Assembly (NCBI GenBank): GCA_018268595.1
Contig: JAFDWH010000026.1
Span: 186,001 to 250,000 of the forward strand
Direction: 5' to 3'
Length of the DNA stretch: 64,000 nucleotides
DNA from: Actinomycetota bacterium
Lineage (GTDB): Bacteria; Actinomycetota; Thermoleophilia; Solirubrobacterales; Solirubrobacteraceae
Both the position numbers and the translations under genes were made by a program. Below are positions 45,612 through 54,357 of the stretch, one piece after another. Below the pieces are notes generated by a model that was not told the DNA's origin, ran no database searches, and saw nothing but the letters and a program-made list of their open reading frames with translations. The number at the start of each line of letters is the position of its first letter. Within the stretch, counting starts at the first letter, position 1.

Positions 45612-46982
45612 ATGCCCGAGCTGCCGTCCGTCTGCGTCATCGGCGCGGGGTCGTCGGGCATCGCGGCCGCGAAGGCGCTGCACGAGCGGGGGATCCCGTT
45701 CGACTGCATCGAGAAGTCCGACCGCGTGGGCGGCAACTGGGTCTTCGGCAACAAGAACGGGATGTCGTCGGCGTACCGCTCGCTGCACATCAACACCTCG
45801 CGCGAGCGGATGGAGTACGCGGACTACCCGATGCCGAAGTCGTATCCCGACTTCCCGCACCACACGCACATCGCCGCCTACTTCGACGACTACGTCGACC
45901 ACTTCGGACTGCGCGAGCGGATCGCGTTCGAGACCGGCGTCGAGCGCGCGACGCGCGAGGGCGACGGCACCTGGACGATCGCGCTCGACACGGGGGAGAC
46001 GCGCCGCTACGACGCGCTCGTCGTCGCCAACGGCCACCACTGGAACCCGCGCTGGCCCGAGCCGCCGTTCCCCGGCAGCTTCGACGGGACGCAGACGCAC
46101 GCGCACCACTACGTCGACAACGAGCCGTTCAAGGGCAGACGCGTGCTGGTCGTCGGGATCGGCAACAGCGCGATGGACATCGCGGTCGAGTCGAGCTTCG
46201 TCGCCGAGCGGACGTTCCTCTCCTCCCGCCGCGGCGCGCACATCATCCCCAAGTACCTGTTCGGCCGCCCGCTCGACCAGATCGGCGTCAACAGACTGAC
46301 GGGCGCGCTCCCGTGGGCCTTCCGCAAGGCGATCTTCACGAGCTTCTACCGCGTCGGCGTCGGCGACATGGAGCACTATGGCCTGCCGAGACCCGACCAC
46401 GACCTCGGCGACGCGCACCCGACGATCTCCGCCGACTTCCTCAACCGCGTCGCGCACGGAGAGATCGCCTACCGCCCGAACGTCGACGAGCTGCAGGGCG
46501 ACCGCGTGCGCTTCGCGGACGGCTCCGTCGAGCAGGTCGACACGATCGTGTGGTGCACCGGCTACAAGGTCACGTTCCCGTTCTTCGACGAGGACCTCAT
46601 CAGCGCGCCCGACAACGACCTGCCGCTGTTCCGCCGCGTCTTCCACCCGGACGTCGCCAACGTCTTCTTCGTCGGGCTGCTGCAGCCGCTCGGCGCGATC
46701 ATGCCGCTCGCCGAGGCGCAGGGGCAGTGGATCGCCGCCTACCTGCGCGGCGAGTACGCGCTGCCCGCCGCGACCGAGCTGCGCGCGGACATGGAGCGCG
46801 AGCGCGCGAAGATGTTCAAGCGCTACGTCGCCTCCAAGCGCCACACGATGCAGGTCGACTTCGACAACTACCTCTACGCGCTCGGCCGCGAGCGCCGCGC
46901 CGGCGCGCGGCGCGTGCGCGAGCACGGCTTCCGCCTTCCCGTCCCCGCGCGCGTCGCGCCCGCCGAGCGGGCCGCGGCATGA
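45612..46982 (+). CDS. Flavin-containing monooxygenase
   Basis: 456 residues. FAD-binding GAGSSGIAAAKAL (11-23), the FMO/BVMO family region with DYPMPKSYPDFP near 74-85, and NADPH-binding GIGNSAMDIAVE near 183-194 indicate a class B flavoprotein monooxygenase (N-oxide, S-oxide or Baeyer-Villiger). The substrate cannot be inferred. A GAGGAGG ribosome site precedes the ATG. The TetR gene overlaps its stop codon (ATGA), so the regulator is probably local. Confidence 0.88.
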   Translation: MPELPSVCVIGAGSSGIAAAKALHERGIPFDCIEKSDRVGGNWVFGNKNGMSSAYRSLHINTSRERMEYADYPMPKSYPDFPHHTHIAAYFDDYVDHFGLRERIAFETGVERATREGDGTWTIALDTGETRRYDALVVANGHHWNPRWPEPPFPGSFDGTQTHAHHYVDNEPFKGRRVLVVGIGNSAMDIAVESSFVAERTFLSSRRGAHIIPKYLFGRPLDQIGVNRLTGALPWAFRKAIFTSFYRVGVGDMEHYGLPRPDHDLGDAHPTISADFLNRVAHGEIAYRPNVDELQGDRVRFADGSVEQVDTIVWCTGYKVTFPFFDEDLISAPDNDLPLFRRVFHPDVANVFFVGLLQPLGAIMPLAEAQGQWIAAYLRGEYALPAATELRADMERERAKMFKRYVASKRHTMQVDFDNYLYALGRERRAGARRVREHGFRLPVPARVAPAERAAA

Positions 46983-47578
46983 CGCCCGTCGCCGCCGGCA
47001 AGCGCGAGGCGACGAAGGCCCAGAACCGGCGCGCGATCCTCGACGCGGCGACCGAGGTCTTCGCCGAGATCGGCTACGGCGCCGCCTCGATCCGCGACGT
47101 GATCCGCCGCACCGGCCTCGCCTCCGGCACCTTCTACAACTACTTCCCCGACAAGCAGTCGGTCTTCCGCGCCGTGCTCGACGAGCACACGACCGAGCTG
47201 CGCCGCCGCCTGCGCGAGGCGCGCGCTCGCGCGGGGGACGCGGAGACGATCGTGCGCGAGGGCTTCCAGACGTACTTCTCGTTCATCGTCGAGGACCGCC
47301 CGCTGTTCGAGATGCTGCGGCGCAACGCGGGCACGGTCCGCGAGCTGTTCGACACGCCCGCGCTCGAGTTGGGGATCCTCGAGCTGCGCGAGGACCTGGC
47401 GGCGCTCGCCGAGCTGTCCGCGCTCGACCTCGACGCGCTCGCCTCCGCGATGGGCGGCGTCGCGTTCGAGCTGGGCATCCGCCTCAGCGAGCAGGACCCG
47501 CCCGACGTCGAGCGCGCCGCCCGCTTCGCGAGCGAGCTGTTCCTCGGCGGCATCGCGCGGCTGTCGGCTGGTCGTTGA
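46979..47578 (+). CDS. TetR-family transcriptional regulator
   Basis: 199 residues. N-terminal HTH (about 15-60): RRAILDAATEVFAEIGYGAASI and TGLASGTFYNYFPDKQSVF. The C-terminal ligand domain is all-helical. It is co-translated with the monooxygenase, which it probably represses until a substrate is bound (inference from order). The start is the ATG at 46979; longer in-frame readings run inside the monooxygenase gene. Confidence 0.88.
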   Translation: MTPVAAGKREATKAQNRRAILDAATEVFAEIGYGAASIRDVIRRTGLASGTFYNYFPDKQSVFRAVLDEHTTELRRRLREARARAGDAETIVREGFQTYFSFIVEDRPLFEMLRRNAGTVRELFDTPALELGILELREDLAALAELSALDLDALASAMGGVAFELGIRLSEQDPPDVERAARFASELFLGGIARLSAGR

Positions 47579-47610
47579 CGCCGGTCGCCGGGCTCCGGCA
47601 GAGTAGCCCG

Positions 47611-48786
47611 GTGCGCATCGTCGCCCTCGCTCCGGAACGCAGCGCGAACGCCGCCTACCGCGCCGTCCTGCCGATGCAGGCGCTGGCCGAGCGCGGCCAC
47701 GACACCGAGTACCTGTTCTGGGACGAGTCGGGGCCGCCGCCGCTCGAGCGGCTGCGGGGCGCCGACGTGGTGCACGCGTGGCGCCTCTTCCGCGGCCCCA
47801 CGCGCCGGCTCGCCGGCGCGCTGAGAGAGGCGGGGACCGGCTTCGTGTTCGACAACGACGACGACATGACGCGCGTGCCGAAGGGCAGTCCCGCCTACGC
47901 CGAAATGAAGGGCGCCAGGCAGCAGGTTGCGCGCGAACTGACCGCCACGATGCGGCTCGCGCAGCTCACGACGACGACGTGCGGCGAGCTGGCGAACCGG
48001 CTGCGCAGGCTCGGCGGCGACGTGCGCGTGGTCGAGAACTACGTCGGTCCGGACTTCGTCCGCGCGCGCGAGCCGTCCGGCGGCGAGGTCGTGGTCGGCT
48101 GGGTCGCCGGCGGCGAGCACCGCGGCGATCTCAGGGACCTGCGCCTCAGACGCACGTTCGAGACGCTGCTGGAGCGCCATCCGCACGTGCGGCTCGTCAG
48201 CGTCGGGCTCGACCTCGGCGTGCGCAGCGACCGCTACGCGCACCGCCCGCCGATGAACTTCTGGGACCTGCCCGACGTGATCGCGCGCTTCGACCTCGCG
48301 CTCGCCCCGATCGCCGACGTGTCGTTCAACCGCGTGCGCTCGAACGTGAAGGTGAAGGAGTACGCGGCCGCCGGCGTGCCGTGGCTCGCCTCGCCGATAG
48401 GCCCCTACAGGGACCTGGGGGAGGAGCAGGGTGGCCGGCTCGTGCCGGATCACGGCTGGGACGAGGCGCTCGACGAGCTGGTGGCCGACGGCGCGGCGCG
48501 CGCGGCGCTCGCCGAGCGCGCGTCCGCGTGGGGGCGCACGCAGACCGTGGCGCGCAACGCCGCCGGCTGGGAGGCGGTGTTCGCGGAGGCGGCGCAGCGC
48601 GCCGGCCGGACGGTGAGCGTCTCGCCGGCGGGTCGCGACGCGCCGGAGGCGCCCGCCGCCGACGGAGGCGCCGGCGGCGCGCGCCCGCGCACCGTCGTGC
48701 CGCGTCCGATCGCGCCCGCGACGACCGCGGAGGAGCCGGCATCGCGTCCGCGCCGCGGCCTCTTCCGCAGGCGCGCGAGCGGCTGA
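47611..48786 (+). CDS. Glycosyltransferase-like protein
   Basis: 391 residues. GT-B-like layout: VRIVALAPERSANAAYR at the N-terminus, HAWRLFRGPTRRLA near 55, VGWVAGGEH near 165 and a donor-binding region with VKVKEYAAAGVPWLASPIGP near 250-269. The tail (about 325-391) is Pro/Ala/Arg-rich. The start GTG lies 32 bases after the TetR stop. Unusually, five arginines use AGG against two AGA, the reverse of neighbouring genes. The acceptor is unknown; activity is inferred from fold pattern only. Confidence 0.6.
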   Translation: MRIVALAPERSANAAYRAVLPMQALAERGHDTEYLFWDESGPPPLERLRGADVVHAWRLFRGPTRRLAGALREAGTGFVFDNDDDMTRVPKGSPAYAEMKGARQQVARELTATMRLAQLTTTTCGELANRLRRLGGDVRVVENYVGPDFVRAREPSGGEVVVGWVAGGEHRGDLRDLRLRRTFETLLERHPHVRLVSVGLDLGVRSDRYAHRPPMNFWDLPDVIARFDLALAPIADVSFNRVRSNVKVKEYAAAGVPWLASPIGPYRDLGEEQGGRLVPDHGWDEALDELVADGAARAALAERASAWGRTQTVARNAAGWEAVFAEAAQRAGRTVSVSPAGRDAPEAPAADGGAGGARPRTVVPRPIAPATTAEEPASRPRRGLFRRRASG

Positions 48787-48837
48787 CCGACCGCACGTCG
48801 CGGCCCGTCGCGTGCGCATACACTGGCCTGCACGCCC

Positions 48838-49854
48838 GTGCCGACGTTCTGCCGCCACAACCGCTTCCTCGCGAACTGCCCGATCTGCTCGCAGGACCAG
48901 GTGGAGATCGTCTCGACGCGGCGCACCAGCACCGCGAAGCCGGCCGGCGGGACGCGCCGTACCCGCAGCGAGGCGCCGGCGCGCAGCGCGCGCGCCTCCG
49001 GCGGCCTGCGGGTCCGCCAGGTCGCGCGCGACCAGGACGACGGCTTCCGCTCGCCGCTGATCCCCGGCGTGAAGGCGAGCGCCGCGGCGGAGCGGCTCGC
49101 GGAGGAGATCGCGTTCGCCTGCGCGCGGCTGGCGCTGCTCGCCGGCGATCCGCCGGGCCTCTACGCGGAGGTCGCGGCCGCGGCCGGTCAGCCGGCCGGT
49201 TCCGCCGAGCGCGAGGAGGCGCTGTGGCTCGCCTTCCTGATCGCCTACCTCGGTCCGCTCGACGGCGCGGACCCGTTCGCGGGCGTCCGTGCCGTCCGCA
49301 CCGCGTGGGCGGGGGGCGAGCTGCCGCAGCTCGGCGATGCGCCGCTCGGTCCGCGCAGCGCGCACGATCCCGCCCGCGGCGACGCCACGCTCGTTGCCTA
49401 CCGCGCCTGGGCCGAGCGCGCCGGCTCGCAGGACGCCGCGTACGCGGGCGAGCCGGCTTGGGCTCCGGAGCGCCGCTTCGCGCGCGCGTTCGAGCGGCTC
49501 GCGCTGCCGGGACTGCACCGCGACGCGCGCTTCGACCTGCTCGTGACGCTCGGCCGGCTCGGTCTCCACGCCATGGAGCCGGGCTCGCTGCAGCTCGGCG
49601 GGGCGGACGAGACGACGGTCGCCGCCAAGCGCGTGTTCGGGATTGCCGACACGCTGCTGCTGGAGCGCCGCGCGAGCGAGCTGGCGGACGCCGGCGAGGT
49701 GCCGCTGGCGGCGCTCGACGTCGCGCTGTGGAACTGGAACCGCCCGCTGCGCCCCGGGTCGGCCGGCGAGCGCGAGCGCGCGACGCTCGGTGCCGAGGGC
49801 GCCGAGCCCGACGCCGACGCGTACGCCCGCGTCGCCGCCGCGCTCGGTCTGTGA
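48838..49854 (+). CDS. Unknown protein, resembles aGPT-pyrophosphorylase clade 3
   Basis: 338 residues. N-terminal cysteine/histidine cluster FCRHNRFLANCPIC (4-17) suggests a zinc knuckle, then a basic linker (about 25-65) and a mostly helical domain. That domain has AFLIAYLGPLDG near 130 and a conserved-looking RVFGIADTLLLERRASELA and ALDVALWNWNRPLR near 265-300. From memory this resembles the alpha-glutamyl/putrescinyl thymine pyrophosphorylase clade 3 family proposed in hypermodified-DNA systems; that is uncertain. A TACACT -10 box lies 13 bases before the GTG. It ends in a triplicated 17-bp repeat. Confidence 0.55.
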   Translation: MPTFCRHNRFLANCPICSQDQVEIVSTRRTSTAKPAGGTRRTRSEAPARSARASGGLRVRQVARDQDDGFRSPLIPGVKASAAAERLAEEIAFACARLALLAGDPPGLYAEVAAAAGQPAGSAEREEALWLAFLIAYLGPLDGADPFAGVRAVRTAWAGGELPQLGDAPLGPRSAHDPARGDATLVAYRAWAERAGSQDAAYAGEPAWAPERRFARAFERLALPGLHRDARFDLLVTLGRLGLHAMEPGSLQLGGADETTVAAKRVFGIADTLLLERRASELADAGEVPLAALDVALWNWNRPLRPGSAGERERATLGAEGAEPDADAYARVAAALGL

Positions 49855-49893
49855 CGCGTCTCCGGCTGTGACCCGTCTCGGTCTGTGACGCGG
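49843..49893 (+). repeat. Three tandem copies of a 17-bp unit at a gene end
   Basis: CTCGGTCTGTGACGCGT (49843-49859), CTCCGGCTGTGACCCGT (49860-49876) and CTCGGTCTGTGACGCGG (49877-49893). Each copy contains an in-frame Leu/Arg-Leu-stop, so the gene end itself has been triplicated. Confidence 0.8.
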
Positions 49894-50024
49894 CTCGCGC
49901 CGATCCGCTCACGCGCGTCCCTGAGCAAACGCAATCCCCGCTAAGACGGGGGATCTGACATGGACATGTGGCGGATGAACACTGCTGTTTCTTCTCGCTC
50001 GTAGCGAACTTTTCGCATCTCTGC

Positions 50025-50048
50025 GGGGGCGAAGCACCTGTCGCCCCC
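50025..50048. other. Perfect hairpin in the gap before the sigma-fusion gene
   Basis: GGGGGCGA and TCGCCCCC form an 8-bp stem around an 8-base loop in the 270-base gap at 49855-50124. Apart from this and the tandem repeat the gap shows no gene. The hairpin could terminate the upstream gene or regulate the sigma-fusion gene. Confidence 0.45.
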
Positions 50049-50124
50049 GGCTTCGGCTGACCGATAGCAGGAGCGTTCGGCGCGCCCGCGCGTCGAGCAC
50101 GGTCGCAGGCACGGAGGAGCAGGG

Positions 50125-51321
50125 ATGCGAATCAGGGGATGCAGGGAGGAGAGCGCCGAGGACGCGACGCTGCGACTCGTGCTGGAGCACGCGGCGGAGC
50201 TGCTGCGCTTCGCGCGCCGCTTCACGTACAGCGCCGACGACGCGCACGACGCGTACCAGCGCGCCGTCGAGATCCTCGTCAGACGGATGCGGGTGGACCC
50301 GCCGGACCAGCCGCTGCCGTTTCTGCGCACCGTCCTGCGCCACGAGGCGCTCGCGGTGCGCGCCGAGCGGGATCAGGTCGGCAGCACGGAGGTCGACTTC
50401 GACCGTCACGAGGATCGCGCGATCCCGGATCCGGCCGAGCGGGCGGTCCGCCGCGAGCGGTTGCGGCACACGGCGGAGGCGCTGCAGCGGCTGAAGCCGC
50501 AGGAGGCGACGGCGCTCGTGCTGCGCGCGGAGGGACTCTCGTACCAGGAGATCGCCGCGCGGATGGGGTGGACCTACACGAAGACGAACCGCTGCGTCAC
50601 CGAGGGCCGCCGCGCGCTGCTGAAGCGGATCGGGGCGATCGAGTCGGGGGAGGAGTGCACGCGCTGGCTGCCGCTCCTGTCGGCGCTCGCGGACGGGGAG
50701 GCGAGCGCGCGGCAGGTCGCCGACCTGCGTCCGCACCTGCGCGCGTGCCCGGCGTGCCGCGCCACGCTGCGCGATTGCCACGGCGCTCCGGCGCAGGTGG
50801 CGCTGCTGGTCCCGCCGGCCGTCGTGCCGGCTGCGCTTGGCTCGGCGAGCGGCTCGCTGCTCGACCACGCGCACGTGGCGCTGCACGCGGTCGCCGAGCG
50901 CGCGACGCTGCTGGCGGCGCGCGTGCAGGGCGCTTTCGAGGCGCTGCCGGCGACGAAGGTCGCCGCGGTCGCGGCCTCGACGGCGGCGCTCGCGGGCGGC
51001 GGCGTGGCGCTCGAGCAGTCCGCGCACGAGCGCGCCGCAGCGCCGAGCGCGTCTCGGGCGGCCGCCCTCGCGGCGCCCACGGCGGGACGCCTCACCACGA
51101 TCGCCTTCCCGGTCGGGCCACAGTCGCCGCCGTTGCGCCAGTCGCGCCGCTCCGCGGGGTCGGGCAGCGAGTTCGCCGCGCATGGCAGCACGCCGCCCGA
51201 GTTCGCATCCCGGCCCCCGACGGCCGCTCCCGAGTTCACCCCCACGCGGCCGCCGCCCGCGGCGGCCGCGTCCACGCCCCAGTCCCAGTCCGATCCCCAG
51301 TCCGAGTTCGGCGGCCCCTGA
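50125..51321 (+). CDS. Sigma-70 (ECF-like) factor fused to anti-sigma zinc finger and TM segment
   Basis: 398 residues. Region 2 (about 25-75, LRFARRFTYSADDAHDAYQR) and region 4 (about 120-168, SYQEIAARMGWTYTKTNR) form an ECF-type sigma factor. A zf-HC2-like anti-sigma finger (about 186-216, with HLRACPAC) follows, then one hydrophobic segment near 272-292 and a long Ser/Pro/Ala-rich tail predicted outside the cell. One chain thus combines sigma factor and membrane-tethered anti-sigma parts. A GGAGGAG lies 4 bases before the ATG. The secreted protein gene follows 48 bases later and may be its target. Confidence 0.75.
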   Translation: MRIRGCREESAEDATLRLVLEHAAELLRFARRFTYSADDAHDAYQRAVEILVRRMRVDPPDQPLPFLRTVLRHEALAVRAERDQVGSTEVDFDRHEDRAIPDPAERAVRRERLRHTAEALQRLKPQEATALVLRAEGLSYQEIAARMGWTYTKTNRCVTEGRRALLKRIGAIESGEECTRWLPLLSALADGEASARQVADLRPHLRACPACRATLRDCHGAPAQVALLVPPAVVPAALGSASGSLLDHAHVALHAVAERATLLAARVQGAFEALPATKVAAVAASTAALAGGGVALEQSAHERAAAPSASRAAALAAPTAGRLTTIAFPVGPQSPPLRQSRRSAGSGSEFAAHGSTPPEFASRPPTAAPEFTPTRPPPAAAASTPQSQSDPQSEFGGP

Positions 51322-51369
51322 GCCCGACCGGACAACCCGATCCAGCAACGCATCAGGAGGTCGCACTCG

Positions 51370-53445
51370 ATGCTCGCCAAACGACTCATCGTCACCACGC
51401 TCATCCCACTCGCGCTCCTCACAGCGCTCGTCTCCAACCCACCAACCGCCCTCGCCACCGGCACCTACACGGTCCACACATGCAAGACCCCGGCAGGCAC
51501 GTTCACCGGAAACGGCGGCTGGACGAGCGCGACGAGCATCGCGGTAGCCGGCTATGACGCAGGCTCGGCGACGTCTTGTGATGCCCCAGGCACCTCGGTT
51601 GCGCTGCAGTTTGGGGGCTCAGGACTTCTCGTCAGAGTCGGAAGTTGGATCCGATGGGACTTCGCCGCTCCGGAGGGCACCCTGATCAACTCCTATGAGC
51701 TTGCGCGCGCCTACAACCTCGGTTGGCCGGTGATCACGGACTTTGCCAACCGGACTTATCTGTTTCAGGCTTGGCATGACGCCGATTCGAGCATGGGTCT
51801 GATCGACTTCAGAAAGCCGCTTCAGGCAGGTCAGACTGCGATCCAGCAGTTGCCCGAGGTGATCGCCGCGAGCAACGTCTCTTGGAGATCTCTGCACTTC
51901 AGCCTGAGCTGCTGGAACCTCATCGGTAGCCTCGACTGCGGGCCGTTCCCGGCGCAGGTGGCGGTGTCGCGTGCGGCAATCGGGATGACGGATGTGGAGG
52001 CGCCGGCGGGGTCGCAGACGGGCGGGACGCTGGCGGGGGCTGACCCGGTGCGCGGGGTGGCGAGACTCCAGCTTCACGCGACCGACGGCGGCGCGGGCGT
52101 GTACCGCGCCGCGCTGAAGGTCGACGGCGACGAGCTCGCCCGGACGGTGCTCGATGACGCCGGCGGCTCGTGCAGAGACGCCGAGCCGTCGAACGACGAC
52201 CCGTACGAGTTCGGCGCGCCGCAGCCGTGTCCGCTCGCGACCGATGGCCTCGTGCAGCTCGACACCGCGACGCTCAGAGACGGGCAGCACACCGTCCACG
52301 TGACGGTCGAGGACGCGGGCGGCAACGAGGCCGTGGTCTACGACGGCATCGTCCGGACCCACAACGCGCCGATCAGCACGCTTGCGCCGGCGCTCGCCGG
52401 CCAGCCCGCCGTCGGCAGCCAGCTCACCGTCAACAGCGGCCAGTGGGATGGCGCCCCGACCGCGTACGACCACCGCTGGCTGCGCTGCGAGGCGGATGGC
52501 TCCGACTGCGCGGCCGTCGCCGGCGCCACCGGCCCGACCTACACGCCGAGCGACGCGGACGCCTATCACCGCCTGCAGGCCGAGGTGACGGCCGCCAACG
52601 GCAGCGGCTCGTCGAGCGCCCGCACCACGCCGAGCGCGCTCGTCGCCGACGCCGCCGGCCGCACCGCCCCGCCGTCCGCTCAGAGCGCCGGCGGGTCGGG
52701 CGGGGGCGGCGCCTCGGGCGGAGGCGGCACGACGCCGACGCCGGGCAGCGGCCCCGGGATCGTCAACCCGCTCGGACAGCTCCCGGGCCACGTCGCCAAC
52801 GGCGCCAACGCGACGACGCGCGCCCGGCTGACGCTCGCCTTCCAGCGCGTCGACGGCACCACCGCCCGCACCGTCCGCAGCAGGCACGGCCGGCGCCTCG
52901 CGCTCGTCGGCCGTCTCATCGACGCCTCCGGCGCTGGCATCGTCGGCGCGCGCGTCGGCGCCTCGTGGCGGACCGCCCGGCAGGGCTGGGTCGCTCGAGC
53001 CGGCGCCCGCACCGGCCCCGACGGCCGCTTCGTCTACCTGCTGCCCGCCGGCCCGAGCCGCGACGTGCGCTTCAGCTACTTCGCCTATTCCGACAGCGGC
53101 GACGCCACGTTGTCGAACGTCGTCCACGCCGACGTGCTCGCGCCGCTGACGATCCGCGCCGACCGCACGCGCATCGCCGGCGACCGCGTCGTGCGGCTGA
53201 GTGGCCGCGTCGGCGGCGCGCCGATCCCGCGCGCCGGGCTGCTGGTGACGCTGGAGGGGTACCAGCAGGGCTGGGGGTGGCGAGCCTTCCGCACGGTGCG
53301 GACCGACCGTCGCGGCAACTGGAGCACGCGCTACCGCTTCCGTCTGAACGCCGGCCGCTTCGGCTTCCGCGCGCTGCTCCCGCACCAGGCGCGCTTCCCG
53401 TTCGCGACGAGCCGCTCGGCGGGCGTGTTCGTCGTCCTCTCCTGA
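51370..53445 (+). CDS. Large secreted multidomain protein, compositionally mosaic
   Basis: 691 residues. Signal peptide (cleavage likely after A29). An N-terminal beta-rich domain (about 30-215), Ig-like or fibronectin-like modules (about 215-430), a Gly/Ser linker (about 438-455) and two C-terminal beta domains (about 480-690, GRLIDASGAGIVGARVGASW and VVRLSGRVGGAPIP) follow. The first domain is encoded by DNA with many A/T-ending codons, unlike the rest. AGGAGG precedes the ATG. Probably a surface or matrix protein; it lies directly after the sigma/anti-sigma fusion gene. Confidence 0.65.
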   Translation: MLAKRLIVTTLIPLALLTALVSNPPTALATGTYTVHTCKTPAGTFTGNGGWTSATSIAVAGYDAGSATSCDAPGTSVALQFGGSGLLVRVGSWIRWDFAAPEGTLINSYELARAYNLGWPVITDFANRTYLFQAWHDADSSMGLIDFRKPLQAGQTAIQQLPEVIAASNVSWRSLHFSLSCWNLIGSLDCGPFPAQVAVSRAAIGMTDVEAPAGSQTGGTLAGADPVRGVARLQLHATDGGAGVYRAALKVDGDELARTVLDDAGGSCRDAEPSNDDPYEFGAPQPCPLATDGLVQLDTATLRDGQHTVHVTVEDAGGNEAVVYDGIVRTHNAPISTLAPALAGQPAVGSQLTVNSGQWDGAPTAYDHRWLRCEADGSDCAAVAGATGPTYTPSDADAYHRLQAEVTAANGSGSSSARTTPSALVADAAGRTAPPSAQSAGGSGGGGASGGGGTTPTPGSGPGIVNPLGQLPGHVANGANATTRARLTLAFQRVDGTTARTVRSRHGRRLALVGRLIDASGAGIVGARVGASWRTARQGWVARAGARTGPDGRFVYLLPAGPSRDVRFSYFAYSDSGDATLSNVVHADVLAPLTIRADRTRIAGDRVVRLSGRVGGAPIPRAGLLVTLEGYQQGWGWRAFRTVRTDRRGNWSTRYRFRLNAGRFGFRALLPHQARFPFATSRSAGVFVVLS

Positions 53446-53470
53446 CCTTGCGACCGCGCCGGCGCCGCGC

Positions 53471-53815
53471 TCAGCCGTCCCCCCGGCTGGGTGCGACGCC
53501 GCGCCGCTCGAGGATCAACGCGATCGTCTCCGGCTCGATCCGTGCGATCTCTGCGAGGCGCGCGCGCGTCGCGCCCGCCGCGTGCGCCGCCAGCACGCGC
53601 TCCTCCAACAGCCGCATCGCGTCCCTCACCGCGTGGAAGGCGGCCGCGTCATGTCGCAGTTGCGGCCGCTCGCGTCCGGCGAAGTCGAGCACGCCCTCCG
53701 CGGCCGCGTAGAACCCGAGCGCCGCGTCCAGCAGCGCGCGCTCGGTGGGGGACCAACCGGCTTCGTCAACACCGCCACCGGTCTCGTCGCCGGCACCCGC
53801 TCCGTCGCCCGTCAC
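53471..53815 (-). CDS. Small helical protein with HTH-like segment
   Basis: About 114 residues, no family recognised. An acidic Gly-rich N-terminus is followed by helices (SPTERALLDAALGFYAAAEG) and a C-terminal HTH-like segment (AGATRARLAEIARIEPETIA). GTG 53815 is preferred to the in-frame ATG at 53821 because GGGAGGT would otherwise touch the start; with GTG the spacing is about 7. A palindrome at 53897-53914 lies upstream, between it and the XRE gene. Confidence 0.5.
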   Translation of the reverse strand: MTGDGAGAGDETGGGVDEAGWSPTERALLDAALGFYAAAEGVLDFAGRERPQLRHDAAAFHAVRDAMRLLEERVLAAHAAGATRARLAEIARIEPETIALILERRGVAPSRGDG

Positions 53816-53896
53816 GCTCATACCTCCCGCGGATGAGAGATGCCGGCGAACCCCACCCGGGAACGCCGGCGTTCATCATGTTCGCAGGCGATCGAT

Positions 53897-53914
53897 TACG
53901 ACGCAAACGTCGTA
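53897..53914. promoter_or_regulatory. Palindromic operator candidate TACGACG-N4-CGTCGTA
   Basis: Perfect 7-bp arms around CAAA, upstream of the 114-residue gene and just past the XRE gene's stop codon. The core ACGACGCAAACG recurs with one change in the first codons of the XRE gene (54236-54256). Confidence 0.55.
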
Positions 53915-53938
53915 CCGCAAAGCGGGCCTTCGTCGCGG

Positions 53939-54256
53939 TCAGCTTCTGTGAGAGACGCCGGTCTCTCGGCCGGTGAGGCGCTCGGCGCGGGCGATCAGCT
54001 CGGAGCACGGCAGCTCGAGCCCGGCAACGAGACGCAGCAGCGTGCGCGCCGTCGGATTCCCGGCGCCCGCCTCGAGCTCCCAGATGCGTCGTTGGGGGAC
54101 CCCCGTGCGCAGCGAGACGGCTTCTTGCGTGAGCTGCAGCTCCTCGCGCCGCTCGCGCAGCGCGATCCCGAGCGCGTGGAGGAAGTCGGTGATGTCAAGC
54201 ACCGCGCCACCCTTGACGGCGATCGATGCCTGCGCAACGTCGTTTACGTCGTCCAT
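53939..54256 (-). CDS. XRE-family HTH regulator
   Basis: 105 residues. The HTH (about 31-85, RERREELQLTQEAVSLRTGVP, then RRIWELEAGAGNP) is a clear Cro/CI type. A short N-terminal extension of about 25 residues precedes it; there is no effector domain. ATG 54256 is used; its first codons contain ACGACGTAAACGACGT, nearly the same as the palindrome beyond its stop codon, suggesting self-control. Divergent from the 151-residue gene at 54358. Confidence 0.8.
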   Translation of the reverse strand: MDDVNDVAQASIAVKGGAVLDITDFLHALGIALRERREELQLTQEAVSLRTGVPQRRIWELEAGAGNPTARTLLRLVAGLELPCSELIARAERLTGRETGVSHRS

Positions 54257-54357
54257 CGTGCCCAGATCCTGGCGCAACGGCGCGCCGACGCGATGCCGTC
54301 CACAGCGGGTCGTAGAGTCCTGCACCGATCCAGTCCCTCGGACATGCGGGAGCCGCG

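Noticed and set aside
49909-51477. Open frame antisense to the sigma/anti-sigma fusion gene
   Set aside because: No motif and no ribosome site; the plus-strand gene has clear sigma regions 2 and 4.
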